Positions 42,769-52,868 of a stretch of 64,000 nt of DNA are shown here, one piece after another. This DNA comes from CAVXDY01 sp963760715. Lineage in GTDB: Bacteria > Actinomycetota > Thermoleophilia > Miltoncostaeales > Miltoncostaeaceae. The position numbers and the translations under genes are program-made. The notes beneath the pieces are model-generated. The model did no database searches and was not told the DNA's origin. It was given only the letters and a program-made list of their open reading frames with translations. Position 1 is the stretch's first letter; each line of letters begins with the position of its first letter. The stretch spans positions 124,001 to 188,000 of the forward strand of contig CAVXDY010000003.1 in the NCBI GenBank assembly GCA_963760715.1. Reading direction: 5' to 3'.

Positions 42769-45366
42769 TCAGCCCGTCGCCGCGGCCAGAGGGGGCTCGA
42801 CGGGTGCGAAGAGGTCGAGCGTCGGAGCGATGCCGAGGAAGGCGCGCGCCTCGTCGAGGTGCCGGCGAGCGGCGCGGTAGCGCTGGGAGGCCTCGAGCTC
42901 GCGGCGGCCGGGGCCGGCCGCGGCGCGCACGCCCTGCTCCCCCACCTCCACCAGCCCCAGCTCGGCGAGCACGCCGAGCGCGCGGGCGGCGACGCGGGGG
43001 TGGCGGGCGACCGGCCCGTCGCCCAGCAGGACGCCCTCCAGCTCGGACCCGAACGCGCGGGGGGCGCCGTCGCGCAGGCCGAGCCAGATCGCGGTGACGG
43101 CCGGCCGCAGCTCCCACTCGGCCTCGGCGACCCGCAGCGCCTCGGCGATCTCGGCGTCGCCCCACACCATGTGCAGCCAGCGGCCCTGGGCCCGGTGCAC
43201 GGCCCACGCCGCCTGCTCGGGCGTGGCGGGGGGGTTGACCAGCGCCAGGTGCATGCCCTCGGGCAGGTCCACCTCGGCCAGCCGCCGGTAGTCGAGCATG
43301 GCGAGCGCCGGCACGCCGCGGGCCAGCGCCATCCGGGCCGCCATCGCCCCCGGGTCGCAGCGGGCGCCGCCCAGTACGGCCACCTCGGCTCCGAGGCGGC
43401 CCGGCTCGAGGGCGGCGACCAGGGCCTCGCGGCGGCGGGGCACGTCGGCCACCACCGCCACCACGCCGCGGTCGGCGCCCGCGAGGGCCGCCAGGGTGGA
43501 GAGCGCCGCGCCCTCCCCGCGGCGGTCGCGCACACCCAGGGGCGGGCCCGCCGGCGGAGCGGCGGCCGCGGGCTCGTCCGGCGCCTCGATGAGGGTCCGC
43601 AGGTCCGCGGCGCCGAGCCGGTCGGGACAGCGCACGTCGCAGGCCTGGGCGCACTGGCCGGCGAGCGGCGGGCGCGGCGAGAGGGTCTCGATCGCCTCCA
43701 GGCTCACTCGGGGGCTCACCAGCCCCTGCCAGCGCTCGATCTCGAGGGACACCACGGCGTCGTGGCGCTCGTCCAGGTCGAGGCCCGCGGCGCGCTCGCC
43801 CATGCGGAAGCCGATGCCCCGGGCGTGGACGCCGTCCGAGCGCAGCCGCACCTGGAGGTGCCGCCCCTCCCCCACCCGCACCGGGGACGCCAGCTCGACG
43901 CCGGGCACCACCAGGCGCACCGGCGGGTTGCCCCGCCCGAAGGGCGCGAGGGCCTCCATCGCCTCGGCCGCGGCCAGGCCGAGGTCGCGCCCGCCCACCA
44001 CGGCATCCACCCGCCGGACCCGCGCCCGCGCGATGGCGGCGCCCGAGCCCTCGGCGGCGCGGATGAGGTCGTCGCGGAAGCGGGCGATCGACGATGCCGG
44101 GAGCTCCAGCCCGACCGCGCCGGGGTGCCCTCCCCAGCGGGTGAGCGCCTCGTCCGCGGCCGCCACGATCGCGTGGAGGTCGACGCCCGGGAGGCTGCGG
44201 CCGGATCCCTTCGCCCGGTCGCCCTGGCGCGAGAGGACGATGGCCGGCCGCTCGAAGCGCTCGGCCAGGCGCGAGGCCACGATGCCCACCACGCCCTCGT
44301 GCCACCCGTCGCCGGCCGCGAGGATGATCTTGGCGCCGCGGATCTCGTCGGGCTCGGCCTCCACCTGGGCCACGGCCTCGTCCACGATCGCGCGCTCCAC
44401 CTCGCGGCGCTCCTTGTTGAGCCGCCACAGCTCCCCCGCGATCGGGTCGGCGGCCTCGCCGTCGGCCGCCAGGAGCAGCTCGAGCGCACGGTCGGGGTGG
44501 GACAGGCGCCCCGCCGCGTTGATGCAGGGGGCCAGCGTGAAGCCGAGCGCCCGGGCGCCGAGCGTGCGGGGCTCGAGGCCGGCCGCCGCGCAGAGGGCCG
44601 CGATCGCCGGGCGCGGCCGCTCGCGCATCGCGCGCAGGCCGCGCGCCACCAGGCGCCGGTTGTCGCCCACCAGGGGCACGGCGTCCGCCACGGTCGCGAG
44701 CGCGACCAGGTCGATCCCCTCCTCGGGATCCGGCGCCAGGGCGTCGCCGTCCGTCCGCTCGGCCAGGGCCCGCACGAGCATGTGCACCACCCCCGCGGCG
44801 GCGGGGAGGTCCTCGGCCGGCCGTCCCAGCGCGGGGTTGGCCAGGATGCCGGGCGGGCGGCGTCCCCCGGCCAGGTGGTGGTCGAGCACGATCGGCTCCA
44901 TGCCGGCCTCGGCGGCCCGGGTCAGGGCCTCCACGGCCGACGTGCCGCAGTCCACGCACACCAGCACCCGCGCCCCCTCGCGGGCCAGCAGGTCCACGCT
45001 CTCGGGCGCGACCCCGTAGCCCTCGGTGAAGCGGCTCGGCAGGAAGGGACGCACCAGCCCGCCGCGGCCGCGCAGGGCCCGCACCAGGACCGCCGTGGAG
45101 CAGATGCCGTCGCAGTCGTAGTCGCCGTGCACGGCGATCGGCTCGCGCCCCCGCACCGCGCGCGCCAGGCGGTCGGCCGCCTCGGCGATGCCGGGCAGCG
45201 ACTCCGCCGGCGCCAGCGGCCCGTCCGACGACAGGAACTCGCGCGCCGCGGCGGGATCGCCCAGCCCGCGGCGCACCAGCGTCCAGGCCACGGGCTCGGG
45301 CACCTCGAGGGCGTCCTGGAGCGCGGCCACCTCCGAGAAGGCCACGCGCGGCGCGCGCCAGCTCAC
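42769..45366 (-). CDS. recJ: single-stranded-DNA-specific exonuclease RecJ with C-terminal extension
   Basis: 865 residues, against about 560-580 for the core enzyme. DHH-family motifs: HGDYDCDGICS near residue 83, DCGTSAVE, VLDHHLAGG, then DHHA1-type GDGWHEGVVGIVASR and GSGRSLPGVDLH. The last about 290 residues (LSTLAALAGADRGVVAVVADV to LGVLAELGLVEVGEQG) form an added helicase-like/winged region as in other long RecJ proteins. It degrades single-stranded DNA 5' to 3' in recombination and repair. GTG 45366 overlaps the UbiB-like gene stop by 4 nt. Confidence 0.92.
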   Translation of the reverse strand: MSWRAPRVAFSEVAALQDALEVPEPVAWTLVRRGLGDPAAAREFLSSDGPLAPAESLPGIAEAADRLARAVRGREPIAVHGDYDCDGICSTAVLVRALRGRGGLVRPFLPSRFTEGYGVAPESVDLLAREGARVLVCVDCGTSAVEALTRAAEAGMEPIVLDHHLAGGRRPPGILANPALGRPAEDLPAAAGVVHMLVRALAERTDGDALAPDPEEGIDLVALATVADAVPLVGDNRRLVARGLRAMRERPRPAIAALCAAAGLEPRTLGARALGFTLAPCINAAGRLSHPDRALELLLAADGEAADPIAGELWRLNKERREVERAIVDEAVAQVEAEPDEIRGAKIILAAGDGWHEGVVGIVASRLAERFERPAIVLSRQGDRAKGSGRSLPGVDLHAIVAAADEALTRWGGHPGAVGLELPASSIARFRDDLIRAAEGSGAAIARARVRRVDAVVGGRDLGLAAAEAMEALAPFGRGNPPVRLVVPGVELASPVRVGEGRHLQVRLRSDGVHARGIGFRMGERAAGLDLDERHDAVVSLEIERWQGLVSPRVSLEAIETLSPRPPLAGQCAQACDVRCPDRLGAADLRTLIEAPDEPAAAAPPAGPPLGVRDRRGEGAALSTLAALAGADRGVVAVVADVPRRREALVAALEPGRLGAEVAVLGGARCDPGAMAARMALARGVPALAMLDYRRLAEVDLPEGMHLALVNPPATPEQAAWAVHRAQGRWLHMVWGDAEIAEALRVAEAEWELRPAVTAIWLGLRDGAPRAFGSELEGVLLGDGPVARHPRVAARALGVLAELGLVEVGEQGVRAAAGPGRRELEASQRYRAARRHLDEARAFLGIAPTLDLFAPVEPPLAAATG

Positions 45367-47000
45367 CAGCGCCCCGAGCGCAGCACGCCGAGCACCACCC
45401 AGCCCACCATGAACAGGCCCAGGATGACCCCGGGGAGTGCGATCAGCGCCAGGCCCGCCACCCCGGTCGAGTGGGCGAACACCGCCACCACCGCCGAGCC
45501 CACGATGAGGGCCGCGGCGATCAGGGACAGCGCCAGCCGGTTCGCGCTGCCCTGCGCCTTGTCCACCGCCTCCGTGAACCCCTCGGGGCGGATGCGGATC
45601 TCGATGTCGCCGTCCTTGAACTCGTCGAGGAGCTCGGAGAGCTGGAACGGGTAGTCGAGGAACGCCTCGGCGTAGCGGGCGACGTCCCCGCGCACGCGGT
45701 CGGCCAAGACGTCGGGGCGGTAGCGCCGCGCGGCCAGCCGCAGCGCGTACGGCCGGGCCACCTCGAACACGTTGAGGTCGGGGTAGATCTCGAGCGCCAC
45801 GCCCGAGAGGGTCGCGAGCGTCTTGTCGAGCATCACCCAGCGCGCGGGGAGCGTGATGTCGAGGCGGTAGATCGTCTCGAAGATCTCCCGCAGCACCTCG
45901 CGGGCGTCGATCTCGCCGATCGCGCTCGCCGAGTAGCGGTGCAGGATCACCCCCAGCCGGTCGCTCAGCTCCTCCTCCATGCTGCGCGGGTAGCGCACCC
46001 CCAGCGCGCGCAGCCGGCGCGGCAGGCGCTCCGCGTCCTGGTCGAGGATGTCCAGCAGCAGGCGCACCGCCGCCTCGCGGTCGCGCGTCGAGAGCTGCTG
46101 GCTCATGCCGAAGTCCACCAGGCTCAGGCGGTCGGGGTCGCGCACGAGGATGTTGGCCGGGTGCGGGTCCGCGTGGAAGAAGCCCTGGACGAAGAGCATC
46201 TTCATCCAGGTCTCGGTGATCCGGTTCGCCAGCTTCCGGCGGGTCTCGGGCGTCCAGTCGCCGAGGTCGAGGCGGTTGAGCGGGGTGCCCTCGACCCGCT
46301 CCATCGTGAGCACCCGCGCCGTGGTGTAGCGCCAGTAGATGCGGGGCACCGACACGGTGTCATCCCCCGCGAACTGACGGCGGAAGACCTCCGCGTTGCG
46401 GGCCTCGATGCCGTAGTCGAGCTCGCGGCGCACGGTGCGCGCGAACTCGTTGACCGTCCCCACGAGGTCGATGAACTGGAGCCGGGTCACCCGGTCGCGG
46501 GCGATGCGGGCGGCGGGGTACAGGAGCTGGATGTCCGCGTTGATCTGGCGCTCCGCGTCGGGTCGCTGGACCTTGACCACGACGTCCTGGCCCCCGGGCA
46601 GCCGCGCGGCGTGCACCTGGCCGATGGACGCGGAGGCGATCGGCACCTCGTCGAAGGACTCGAAGACCTGCTCCACCTGGAGCCCGAGCTCCGCCTGGAT
46701 CACCCCCCGGATCCGCTCGAAGGGCTCCGGCTGGGCGGCGTCCTGCAGGCCCCGCAGCTCCTGGAGGATGTCCGGCGGCACCACGTCGGGACGGGTCGAG
46801 AGGAGCTGGCCGAACTTGACGAACGTGGGGCCCAGCTCGTCCAGCATCTCCCGCATCCGGCGTCCCCGGCTGCGGCCCGACCCCGCGCCCTCCCCGTCCT
46901 CCTCACTGCGCCCGAAGGCGTAGCCGAACCCGTGACGAGCCGCCACGTGGGCGATCTCACCGAGGCGCGCAAGGTTCTGCCGCCGCTCTCCTCGCGCCAT
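45363..47000 (-). CDS. UbiB/ABC1 (AarF)-family atypical kinase
   Basis: 545 residues. The ABC1 signature KxGQ is in FVKFGQLLSTRPDVVPPD; next come ASASIGQVHAARL, VVVKVQRP, the catalytic-loop FFHADPHPANILV and LVDFGMSQ. Two hydrophobic helices close the protein (LALSLIAAALIVGSAVVAVFA and LIALPGVILGLFMVGWVVLGV), typical of membrane-attached members. The family supports isoprenoid-quinone or lipid metabolism through an unusual ATPase activity. ATG 47000 is chosen because TACCTT lies at 47008-47013, 8 nt upstream; a TTG at 47009 would fall within it. Confidence 0.9.
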   Translation of the reverse strand: MARGERRQNLARLGEIAHVAARHGFGYAFGRSEEDGEGAGSGRSRGRRMREMLDELGPTFVKFGQLLSTRPDVVPPDILQELRGLQDAAQPEPFERIRGVIQAELGLQVEQVFESFDEVPIASASIGQVHAARLPGGQDVVVKVQRPDAERQINADIQLLYPAARIARDRVTRLQFIDLVGTVNEFARTVRRELDYGIEARNAEVFRRQFAGDDTVSVPRIYWRYTTARVLTMERVEGTPLNRLDLGDWTPETRRKLANRITETWMKMLFVQGFFHADPHPANILVRDPDRLSLVDFGMSQQLSTRDREAAVRLLLDILDQDAERLPRRLRALGVRYPRSMEEELSDRLGVILHRYSASAIGEIDAREVLREIFETIYRLDITLPARWVMLDKTLATLSGVALEIYPDLNVFEVARPYALRLAARRYRPDVLADRVRGDVARYAEAFLDYPFQLSELLDEFKDGDIEIRIRPEGFTEAVDKAQGSANRLALSLIAAALIVGSAVVAVFAHSTGVAGLALIALPGVILGLFMVGWVVLGVLRSGRW

Positions 47001-47045
47001 GCGGGCCAAGGTATCAGTGGAGCCGGACGGGGCCCCGGTCCGCGA

Positions 47046-47414
47046 TCAGGGAGTCTCGGGCGCTCCGGGCGGGTCGGCCGGAGGCGCCTTCTCGAGCAGC
47101 GAGATGCGGTGCTCGAGCTCCATCAGACGGAGGTGAACGTCCTCCAGCTCGGCGCGCGTGACCACCCCGAACTCGCGCAGCACGCCCTGCACGCCGCCCT
47201 CGAGGCGCCCCATCAGGCTGGACGCCGGGTTGGAGGCGCCGTCGCCGCGCACCCGGGCCATGAGCCGGTCGACGACCACCTTGCCCTCGTCGCCGCCCAT
47301 CTGCCCCTTGCGCACCAGCTCCGCGACGGCCGCCTCGGCCCGCTCGCGGGTGAGGGACGCGGCGCCGATGGACAACAGAACCGCCTGCTCGATGCCCTCG
47401 CGCACGGTCGTCAT
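47046..47414 (-). CDS. phasin-like helical protein
   Basis: 122 residues, almost all helix: MTTVREGIEQAVLLSIGAA, AAVAELVRKGQMGG, VLREFGVVTRAELEDVHLRL and a coiled-coil LMELEHRISLLEK, ending in a Pro-rich tail. The pattern matches PhaI/PhaF-like granule-associated proteins, but no PHA genes are near, so the role is open. Start ATG 47414 overlaps the SecDF stop by 4 nt, making it part of the yajC-secDF unit. Confidence 0.65.
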   Translation of the reverse strand: MTTVREGIEQAVLLSIGAASLTRERAEAAVAELVRKGQMGGDEGKVVVDRLMARVRGDGASNPASSLMGRLEGGVQGVLREFGVVTRAELEDVHLRLMELEHRISLLEKAPPADPPGAPETP

Positions 47415-50324
47415 CGTCTCCTCTTCTTCTGGACCTGCCGGTGGCGGCGCACCCTGCCGGAGTCCGGCCGCGCTCGGGGCGTGCTCTCGGCGGGCGGCTG
47501 CTCCGAAGGCTCGGCCCCGCCGTCGGCCGATGGTACCGGCGCCGGCTGCTCCGCCGCCACCCCCCCGTCGGCGTCGTGATCGGCGTCCGTCCCGGCCTCG
47601 GGCTCGGGCTCGGGCTCCTCGCCGGGCTCCGCCTCGGGCTCGGCCTCGGGCTCGGCCTCGGGCTCCGGCTCCTCGCCGGACTCGATCTGCAGACGCGCCT
47701 CGTCCTCGCGCACCTCGTCGTCGAGCGAGCCGCCCTCCTCGAGGCGGATCTCGTTGGCGAGGGCGGCCTCGGCGCGCGCCAGCACCTCGAGGTCGGCGAC
47801 GTCGGAGTCGGCCGTCAGCGCCTGCGCCTGGAGGGCGCGGCGCTCGGCCTTCGTCGTGCGCCGTTTCTGCTCGGGTTCGTGCTCCTTCCAGAGCGCGGCG
47901 ATCGGCGCCGCGATGGCGATCGACGAGACCCCGCCGCAGAGGATGCCCACGAGCAGCGCGAAGGCGAAGTCCTTCAGCGTGTCGCCGCCGAAGAAGTAGA
48001 GGGCCCCGATGGGGATCAGCGTGGTGATCTGGGTGATGATCGACCGCGTCAGCACCTCATGGATCGAGGTGTTGACCACCTCGCGGTAGGTCGAGCGGCG
48101 CATGATCGGCACGTTCTCGCGGATGCGGTCGAACACGATCACCACGTCGTAGAGCGAGTAGCCCAGGATGGTCAGCAGCGCCGCCACCGTGGCGCTCGTC
48201 ACCTCCCTCCCGGTGAACGAGTAGATGGCGAGCGCCAACCAGACGTCGTGGATCACCGAGAGCAGCGCCGGCAGCGCGAGCTTGTACTCGAACCGGAACG
48301 ACAGGTAGAGGATGATCACCGCGAAGCTGAGCAGGATCGCGTAGATCGCGTTGCGGATGATCTGCGCGCCGAACACCGGCCCGACCGTGTCGAGGCTCAC
48401 GAACTCGTTGTTCACGAGGCCGTACTTCTGGTCGAGGGCGGTGCGCAGGGCCTGCACCTGAGGCGGCTGGAGCGTCTCGGTGGTGACCTGGAAGCCGTTG
48501 ACCGTGCGGCCGTTGACCTGCTCCTTGGACGCCTGGACCTTGGTGCCGTTGATGTTCAGGCTCTGGAGCACGGCACGCACGCCGTCTTCCGACGCCGGGC
48601 GCTCGAAGCGCATCTCGGCACGCGTGCCGCTCTCGAAGTCGAGCCCCAGGTTCAGCCCGTTGACCCCGATGTAGACCGCGCCGAGCGCCAGCGGGACGAA
48701 CGAGATCGCCATCCACAGCTTCCAGTGCCCGACCCAGTCGAACTTCCACTTGATCTCGCGCTGCTTGAGGCCCAGGTAGCGGTCGTCGCGCAGGAAGCGG
48801 GTCTCGGCCAGCACGTTGAAGGCCGCGCGCGTGGCGACGACCGCGGTGAACAGCGACAGGAGGACGCCGACGAAGAGCGTGAAGGCGAAGCCCTTGACGC
48901 CCGCGGTGGCGAACAGGAACAGGATCGCCGCGGTCGCCAGCGTGACGACGTTCGCGTCGATGATCGCCGAGATGCCCTTCTTGTAGCCGGAGAGGATCGC
49001 GGCCCGCGGCGACTTGCCGCTGCGGGCCTCCTCTCGCACGCGTTCGAAGATGACCACGTTGGCGTCGGACGCGACGCCGATGGTGAGGATGATTCCCGCG
49101 ATGCCGGGCAGGGTGAGCGTGATGGGCACCAGCACCGCGACCGCGTAGAGCAGGATCGCGTAGACGATCAGCGCCCCCGCGGCGATCACCCCGAGGAAGC
49201 GGTAGTACGCGATCAGGAAGATCATCACGAAGATGAGGCCGGCGATGCCGGCGATCAGGCCCTGCCGCAGCGACTGCTTGCCGAGGGTCGCCGACACCTG
49301 CTTCTGGCTGATGACCTTGAGGTTGATCGGCAGCGCGCCGGAGTTGATCTGCTTGGCGAGCGTGTCGGCCTCGCCCCGGCTGAAGTTGCCCTCGATCTGA
49401 GCGCCGTTCCGCCCGTCGATCCCGGTGGGGTAGGTCTTGTAGTCGACCGTCGGGTTGGAGACGATCTTGCCGTCGAGGATGATCGCGAATCGCTGCGGCG
49501 TCCCGGCCAGGTTGCCGTCGACGGCCAGCTCGCGCGTGATGTCGGCGAACTTCTGGCGCCCCTGGCCCGTGAACTGGATCGTGACGATCGGCTGGCTGCC
49601 GCCGATGCCCGGGTTCGAGATCGTGGAGCGGGCCTCGGAGATGTCGCGGCCGAGCAGGCCCGGGTTGTTCTGGAAGACGTACCAGATCCGCTGCTGGGGG
49701 CCGGAGTTACTGCTGCGGGTCGTCAGGCCCCGCTCCTCGTAGGCCAGGAACAGGCCCGCCGGCACCTTGCCCACCTTCACGCCGGCCGGGATCCGGTTGC
49801 CCGGGAAGTTCTCGGCCAGGGACGGACGGTCGGGCGCGGGCCCGAACAGGTAGTTGCCGTCCTTGTCCATCGCGTAGAAGGTCGCCCGGGCGCCGGGGCG
49901 CGTGCCCTTCGGCGGGGTGCGCTGGGCCAGCGCGATCGCATCGCTCAGCCTCGGCGCGCCCGCCTGGTTCGACGACGTTCGCCTCGAAGTTGATGAACAC
50001 GAGCTGGGCCGGCTGGATGAGGTCGTTGACGACCTGCTCGGGGTTGTCCGCGCCCGGCAGCGCGACCACGATCTGGTCGCTGCCCTGCGTCTGGATCTCG
50101 GGCTCGGCCACGCCGAACGAGTTGACCCGGTTGCGGATGATCTCGACCGACCGGCTGATGGCCTCGGGCGTGACCTTGGCGTCCTCGGTGGCCTGGCCCT
50201 GGAGGATCACCTCCACGCCGCCCTGCAGGTCGAGCCCGAGCACCGCCGGCCGCAGCGCGATGGCCACGAGGGACACCGCGACCAGGCCGATCACCACCGC
50301 CAGCAGGAGGAGGGGGCGCCTCAC
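47411..50324 (-). CDS. secDF: fused SecD-SecF preprotein translocase subunit, with one apparent frameshift near 49970
   Basis: About 971 residues. SecD part: first helix (LLLLAVVIGLVAVSLVAIALR), LGLDLQGGVEVIL, then GIAGIILTIGVASDANVVIFERVREE; SecF part from about residue 560 with LNLGLDFESGTRAEM and VVIVFDRIRENVPIMRRS. The C-terminus is a long acidic Glu/Pro-Ala-Glu repeat tail ending in RRHRQVQKKRRR. The reading changes frame in the AACGTCGTCGAACCAGGCGG region (49955-49980): upstream frame ends LVFINFEANVV, downstream frame resumes NQAGAPRLSDAIALAQRTPPKG. The span is 3n+1 nt. Since the gene is needed for export, an assembly error is the likely cause. It uses the proton motive force to help translocation. 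Confidence 0.93.
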
Positions 50325-50339
50325 CGGCGTCGCGTGCTG

Positions 50340-50657
50340 CTAGCTGCCCGCGTCCGAGGCCGCCGAGGGGTCGGTCGGGGCGGCCGCCCCGGCGCGATCC
50401 GTGATGATGCGCGCGATCGAGCCCTTGGCGATTCGGATGTCGGTGTCCTCCGCGATCTCCAGCAGCACCGTCTCACCGTCCTCGATCTCCGTCACCGTGC
50501 CGTAGATCCCCGAAACCGTCACCACCTCGTCCCCCTGCGACAGCCGGGTCATGAGCGACTCGAGCTCACGGCGGCGCTTCTGCTGCGGACGGATCCCGAC
50601 CAGGTAGATCAGGCCCAGGAAGATGACGATGTACATCGGCAGGAGGAGGGCCGACAT
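50340..50657 (-). CDS. yajC: preprotein translocase subunit YajC
   Basis: 105 residues: N-terminal transmembrane helix (MYIVIFLGLIYLVGIRPQQ), then the YajC basic linker QQKRRRELESLMTRL and the domain GDEVVTVSGIYGTVTEIED. It partners SecDF, whose gene starts 15 nt downstream. The Ala/Ser-rich tail is variable. Transcription probably starts near a TATCCT box about 50 nt upstream. Confidence 0.93.
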   Translation of the reverse strand: MSALLLPMYIVIFLGLIYLVGIRPQQKRRRELESLMTRLSQGDEVVTVSGIYGTVTEIEDGETVLLEIAEDTDIRIAKGSIARIITDRAGAAAPTDPSAASDAGS

Positions 50658-50799
50658 GGGAGGGGCACCTCGTGCTCGGGCTGCCGCGGGACCGGGGCTC
50701 CCCCGGCGCGGCCGAGGATAGCAAAGGCCCCGGGCGCACCCGGACGGCGGTTCCAGGGTGCCCGGGCCGCGCCCGGGCCCCGTGCTACGTTGCGCCGCC

Positions 50800-51561
50800 G
50801 TGACGGTCGCCGCCCGCCCCTCGCCGTTCGCGCGCGCCTGGTCCGCACGCTGGCCCCTCGGCGCCGAGATCGTCCTCTTCCTCGTCCTGATGTTCGCGTA
50901 CGAATGGGTGCGCGACCTGGTCGCCGTGGACGACCCCACCCGGCCCCTCCGGCACGCGCTGGACGTGATCGACGTGGAGAAGACCCTCGGGTTCTTCGTC
51001 GAGCCGGACGTCCAGGACTTCGCCCACTCGGTGGCCGGCGTCAAGTTCCTCACCACCTGGGCCTACACCCTGGGGCACACGACGGGCTTCATCGTCGCCT
51101 TCTGCTTCGTGTGGTTCCGCCGGCGTCCCTACTACGCGGCCTTCCGCAACTGGTTCTGGATCACCAACGCGCTGGCGCTGGTGGGCTACTGGCTCTACCC
51201 CCTCGCCCCGCCGCGCCTGACCGACCTGGGGCTCGAGGACCCCACCAAGGCGACCCTGGAGCTGGGCGGCACGCTGTCCTGGTTCCAGCCCTTCCGGAAC
51301 GAGTTCGCCGCGATGCCCTCGATGCACGTGGGCTACACGTTCCTGTTCGCGCTGACCCTGGTGTGGCTGCTGCGCCCGTCGCCGTGGCGCTGGCTGGCGC
51401 TGCTGTGGCCCGCCACCATGCTCTTCGTGGTCGTGTCCACGGCGAACCACTGGGTCCTGGACGGCCTGGGCGGGGTCGGGGCCGTGCTCCTGGCGCTGGC
51501 GATCGCGTCGCCGCTCTGCCGCTCCCTCCCGCGCCCCTGGAAGTACCCGGAGCTGTCGTGA
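50800..51561 (+). CDS. PAP2-superfamily membrane phosphatase/phosphotransferase
   Basis: 253 residues with about six hydrophobic segments (for example IVLFLVLMFAYEWVRDL, FIVAFCFVWF, ALALVGYWLYPLAPPRL, LALLWPATMLFVVVSTA). The PAP2 motifs are MPSMHVGYTF (C2, catalytic His) and STANHWVLDGLGG (C3, His and Asp). Related proteins act on phosphatidate or transfer inositol phosphate. GTG 50800 is 9 nt after TACGTT (50786-50791). It overlaps the glycosyltransferase start by 4 nt, which suggests a shared glycolipid or lipid-modification job (inference). Confidence 0.85.
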   Translation: MTVAARPSPFARAWSARWPLGAEIVLFLVLMFAYEWVRDLVAVDDPTRPLRHALDVIDVEKTLGFFVEPDVQDFAHSVAGVKFLTTWAYTLGHTTGFIVAFCFVWFRRRPYYAAFRNWFWITNALALVGYWLYPLAPPRLTDLGLEDPTKATLELGGTLSWFQPFRNEFAAMPSMHVGYTFLFALTLVWLLRPSPWRWLALLWPATMLFVVVSTANHWVLDGLGGVGAVLLALAIASPLCRSLPRPWKYPELS

Positions 51562-52868
51562 GGGTCGCCATGGTCACCGAGTACGCCTACCCGGTGCTGG
51601 GGGGCGTGCCCGAGCACGTCCACAACCTCAGCCGTGAGCTGGCGGCGCGCGGCCACGAGGTGACCGTCCTGACCAGCCTCGCGCCCTTCGGCATGAAGCG
51701 CCGGGCCCGGGCCCTCGACGCCGAGAACCTGTCGGTGCACGGCTACCGGACGCTCCGGATGGCCGCGTCCATGCCGTTCTACGGAAACGGCTCGGTCGCC
51801 CGCGTGAGCATCGGCATGCCCGGCCTGAAGGTCCGCGTGACCCGGGCCCTGCGCGGCATGGACGTGGTGCACGCCCAGGGGCTCGCGGTGCCCACGCTCC
51901 CCCTCTACTCGCTGCGCACCTCCCTGGCCCCCGTGAACGTGGGCACCTTCCACACCTACTTCGAGCGCGGCCACTGGGGCTACCGCTACTTCCTCGCCTA
52001 CGTGAAGAGCACGCTGGCCCGCACCGACCGGCTGATCGCGGTCTCGGAGCCCTGCATCACCGCGATGCGGCCCTACTTCACCGAGCAGGACTTCGAGATC
52101 ATCCCCAACGGGATCGACACCGACCTCTACCGGCCGCTGGCGCCCTCCGAGACCCGCCCCGCCGGCCCGCCCCGCATCCTCTTCGTCGGCCGCTTCGACC
52201 CGCGCAACGCCCTGGACACGATGCTCGACGCGGTCCGCATCCTGGCCGACGAGGGTCGCGACTTCGTGCTCCAGGTGGTGGGCGACGGGCCGCTGCGCCC
52301 GAAGTACCACCACCAGGCGAAGGCCCTGGGGGTCAACGACCGGGTCGAGTGGCTCGGGCTTCTCGACAAGGAGCGGCCCCGGCTCTACCGCGAGGCCACC
52401 GTGTTCGCCGCCCCGTGCGTGCTGGCCTCGTTCGGCGTGGTGCTCCTGGAGGCCATGGCCAGCGGCACCCCGGTCGTGTGCGCCGACAACATCGGCTTCC
52501 GGCAGGTCATCCGGGACGGCGCCCCCGGGCGCTTCGTGCCCCCGCGGGACGCGGCGGCGCTCGCCCGCGGCATCGCCGAGCTGCTCGACGATCCGGCGGC
52601 GCGCGCCGACTGGGGCGCGCGGGGCCGGGAGCTGGCGGTGGAGCAGTACGCCTGGCCCACGATCGCGCGCCGGGTGGAGGACCTCTACCGCGAGATCATC
52701 GAGAGGAAGCGCGGCGCCCCTCCGAGGCCCCCCATGGGCCTCAGGTTCAACCTCCGGCGCAGCCCCGTCGAGCTGGCCCGGAACCTCCCCAGGGCGGTCC
52801 TGGCGGGCTTCCGTGTGCCGCGGCGGCGCCGGTCCGAGCCCGGGCGCGGCGACGAGCCGGAGAGCTAG
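51558..52868 (+). CDS. GT4-family (GT-B) glycosyltransferase
   Basis: 436 residues. N-terminal GT-B signature YPVLGGVPEHVHNLSRELA with the acceptor-domain HGHEVTVLT-like stretch (RGHEVTVLTS), interdomain ILFVGRFDPRN, and the EX7E motif in ASFGVVLLEAMASGTPVV. A basic C-terminal tail (RVPRRRRSEPGR) may contact membrane lipids. Sugar donor and acceptor are not visible from sequence; pairing with a PAP2 enzyme suggests a lipid acceptor. GTG 51558 overlaps the preceding stop. Confidence 0.88.
   Translation: MRVAMVTEYAYPVLGGVPEHVHNLSRELAARGHEVTVLTSLAPFGMKRRARALDAENLSVHGYRTLRMAASMPFYGNGSVARVSIGMPGLKVRVTRALRGMDVVHAQGLAVPTLPLYSLRTSLAPVNVGTFHTYFERGHWGYRYFLAYVKSTLARTDRLIAVSEPCITAMRPYFTEQDFEIIPNGIDTDLYRPLAPSETRPAGPPRILFVGRFDPRNALDTMLDAVRILADEGRDFVLQVVGDGPLRPKYHHQAKALGVNDRVEWLGLLDKERPRLYREATVFAAPCVLASFGVVLLEAMASGTPVVCADNIGFRQVIRDGAPGRFVPPRDAAALARGIAELLDDPAARADWGARGRELAVEQYAWPTIARRVEDLYREIIERKRGAPPRPPMGLRFNLRRSPVELARNLPRAVLAGFRVPRRRRSEPGRGDEPES

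Noticed and set aside
49955..49980. Programmed frameshift in secDF
   Set aside because: No slippery heptamer or downstream pseudoknot is evident and two other genes show the same 3n+1 break, so a sequence error is simpler.
50761..50777. CCCGGGC/GCCCGGG hairpin upstream of the PAP2 gene as a terminator
   Set aside because: It has no T-tract, it lies between divergent genes where no transcript should end, and such GC stems are common in this sequence.
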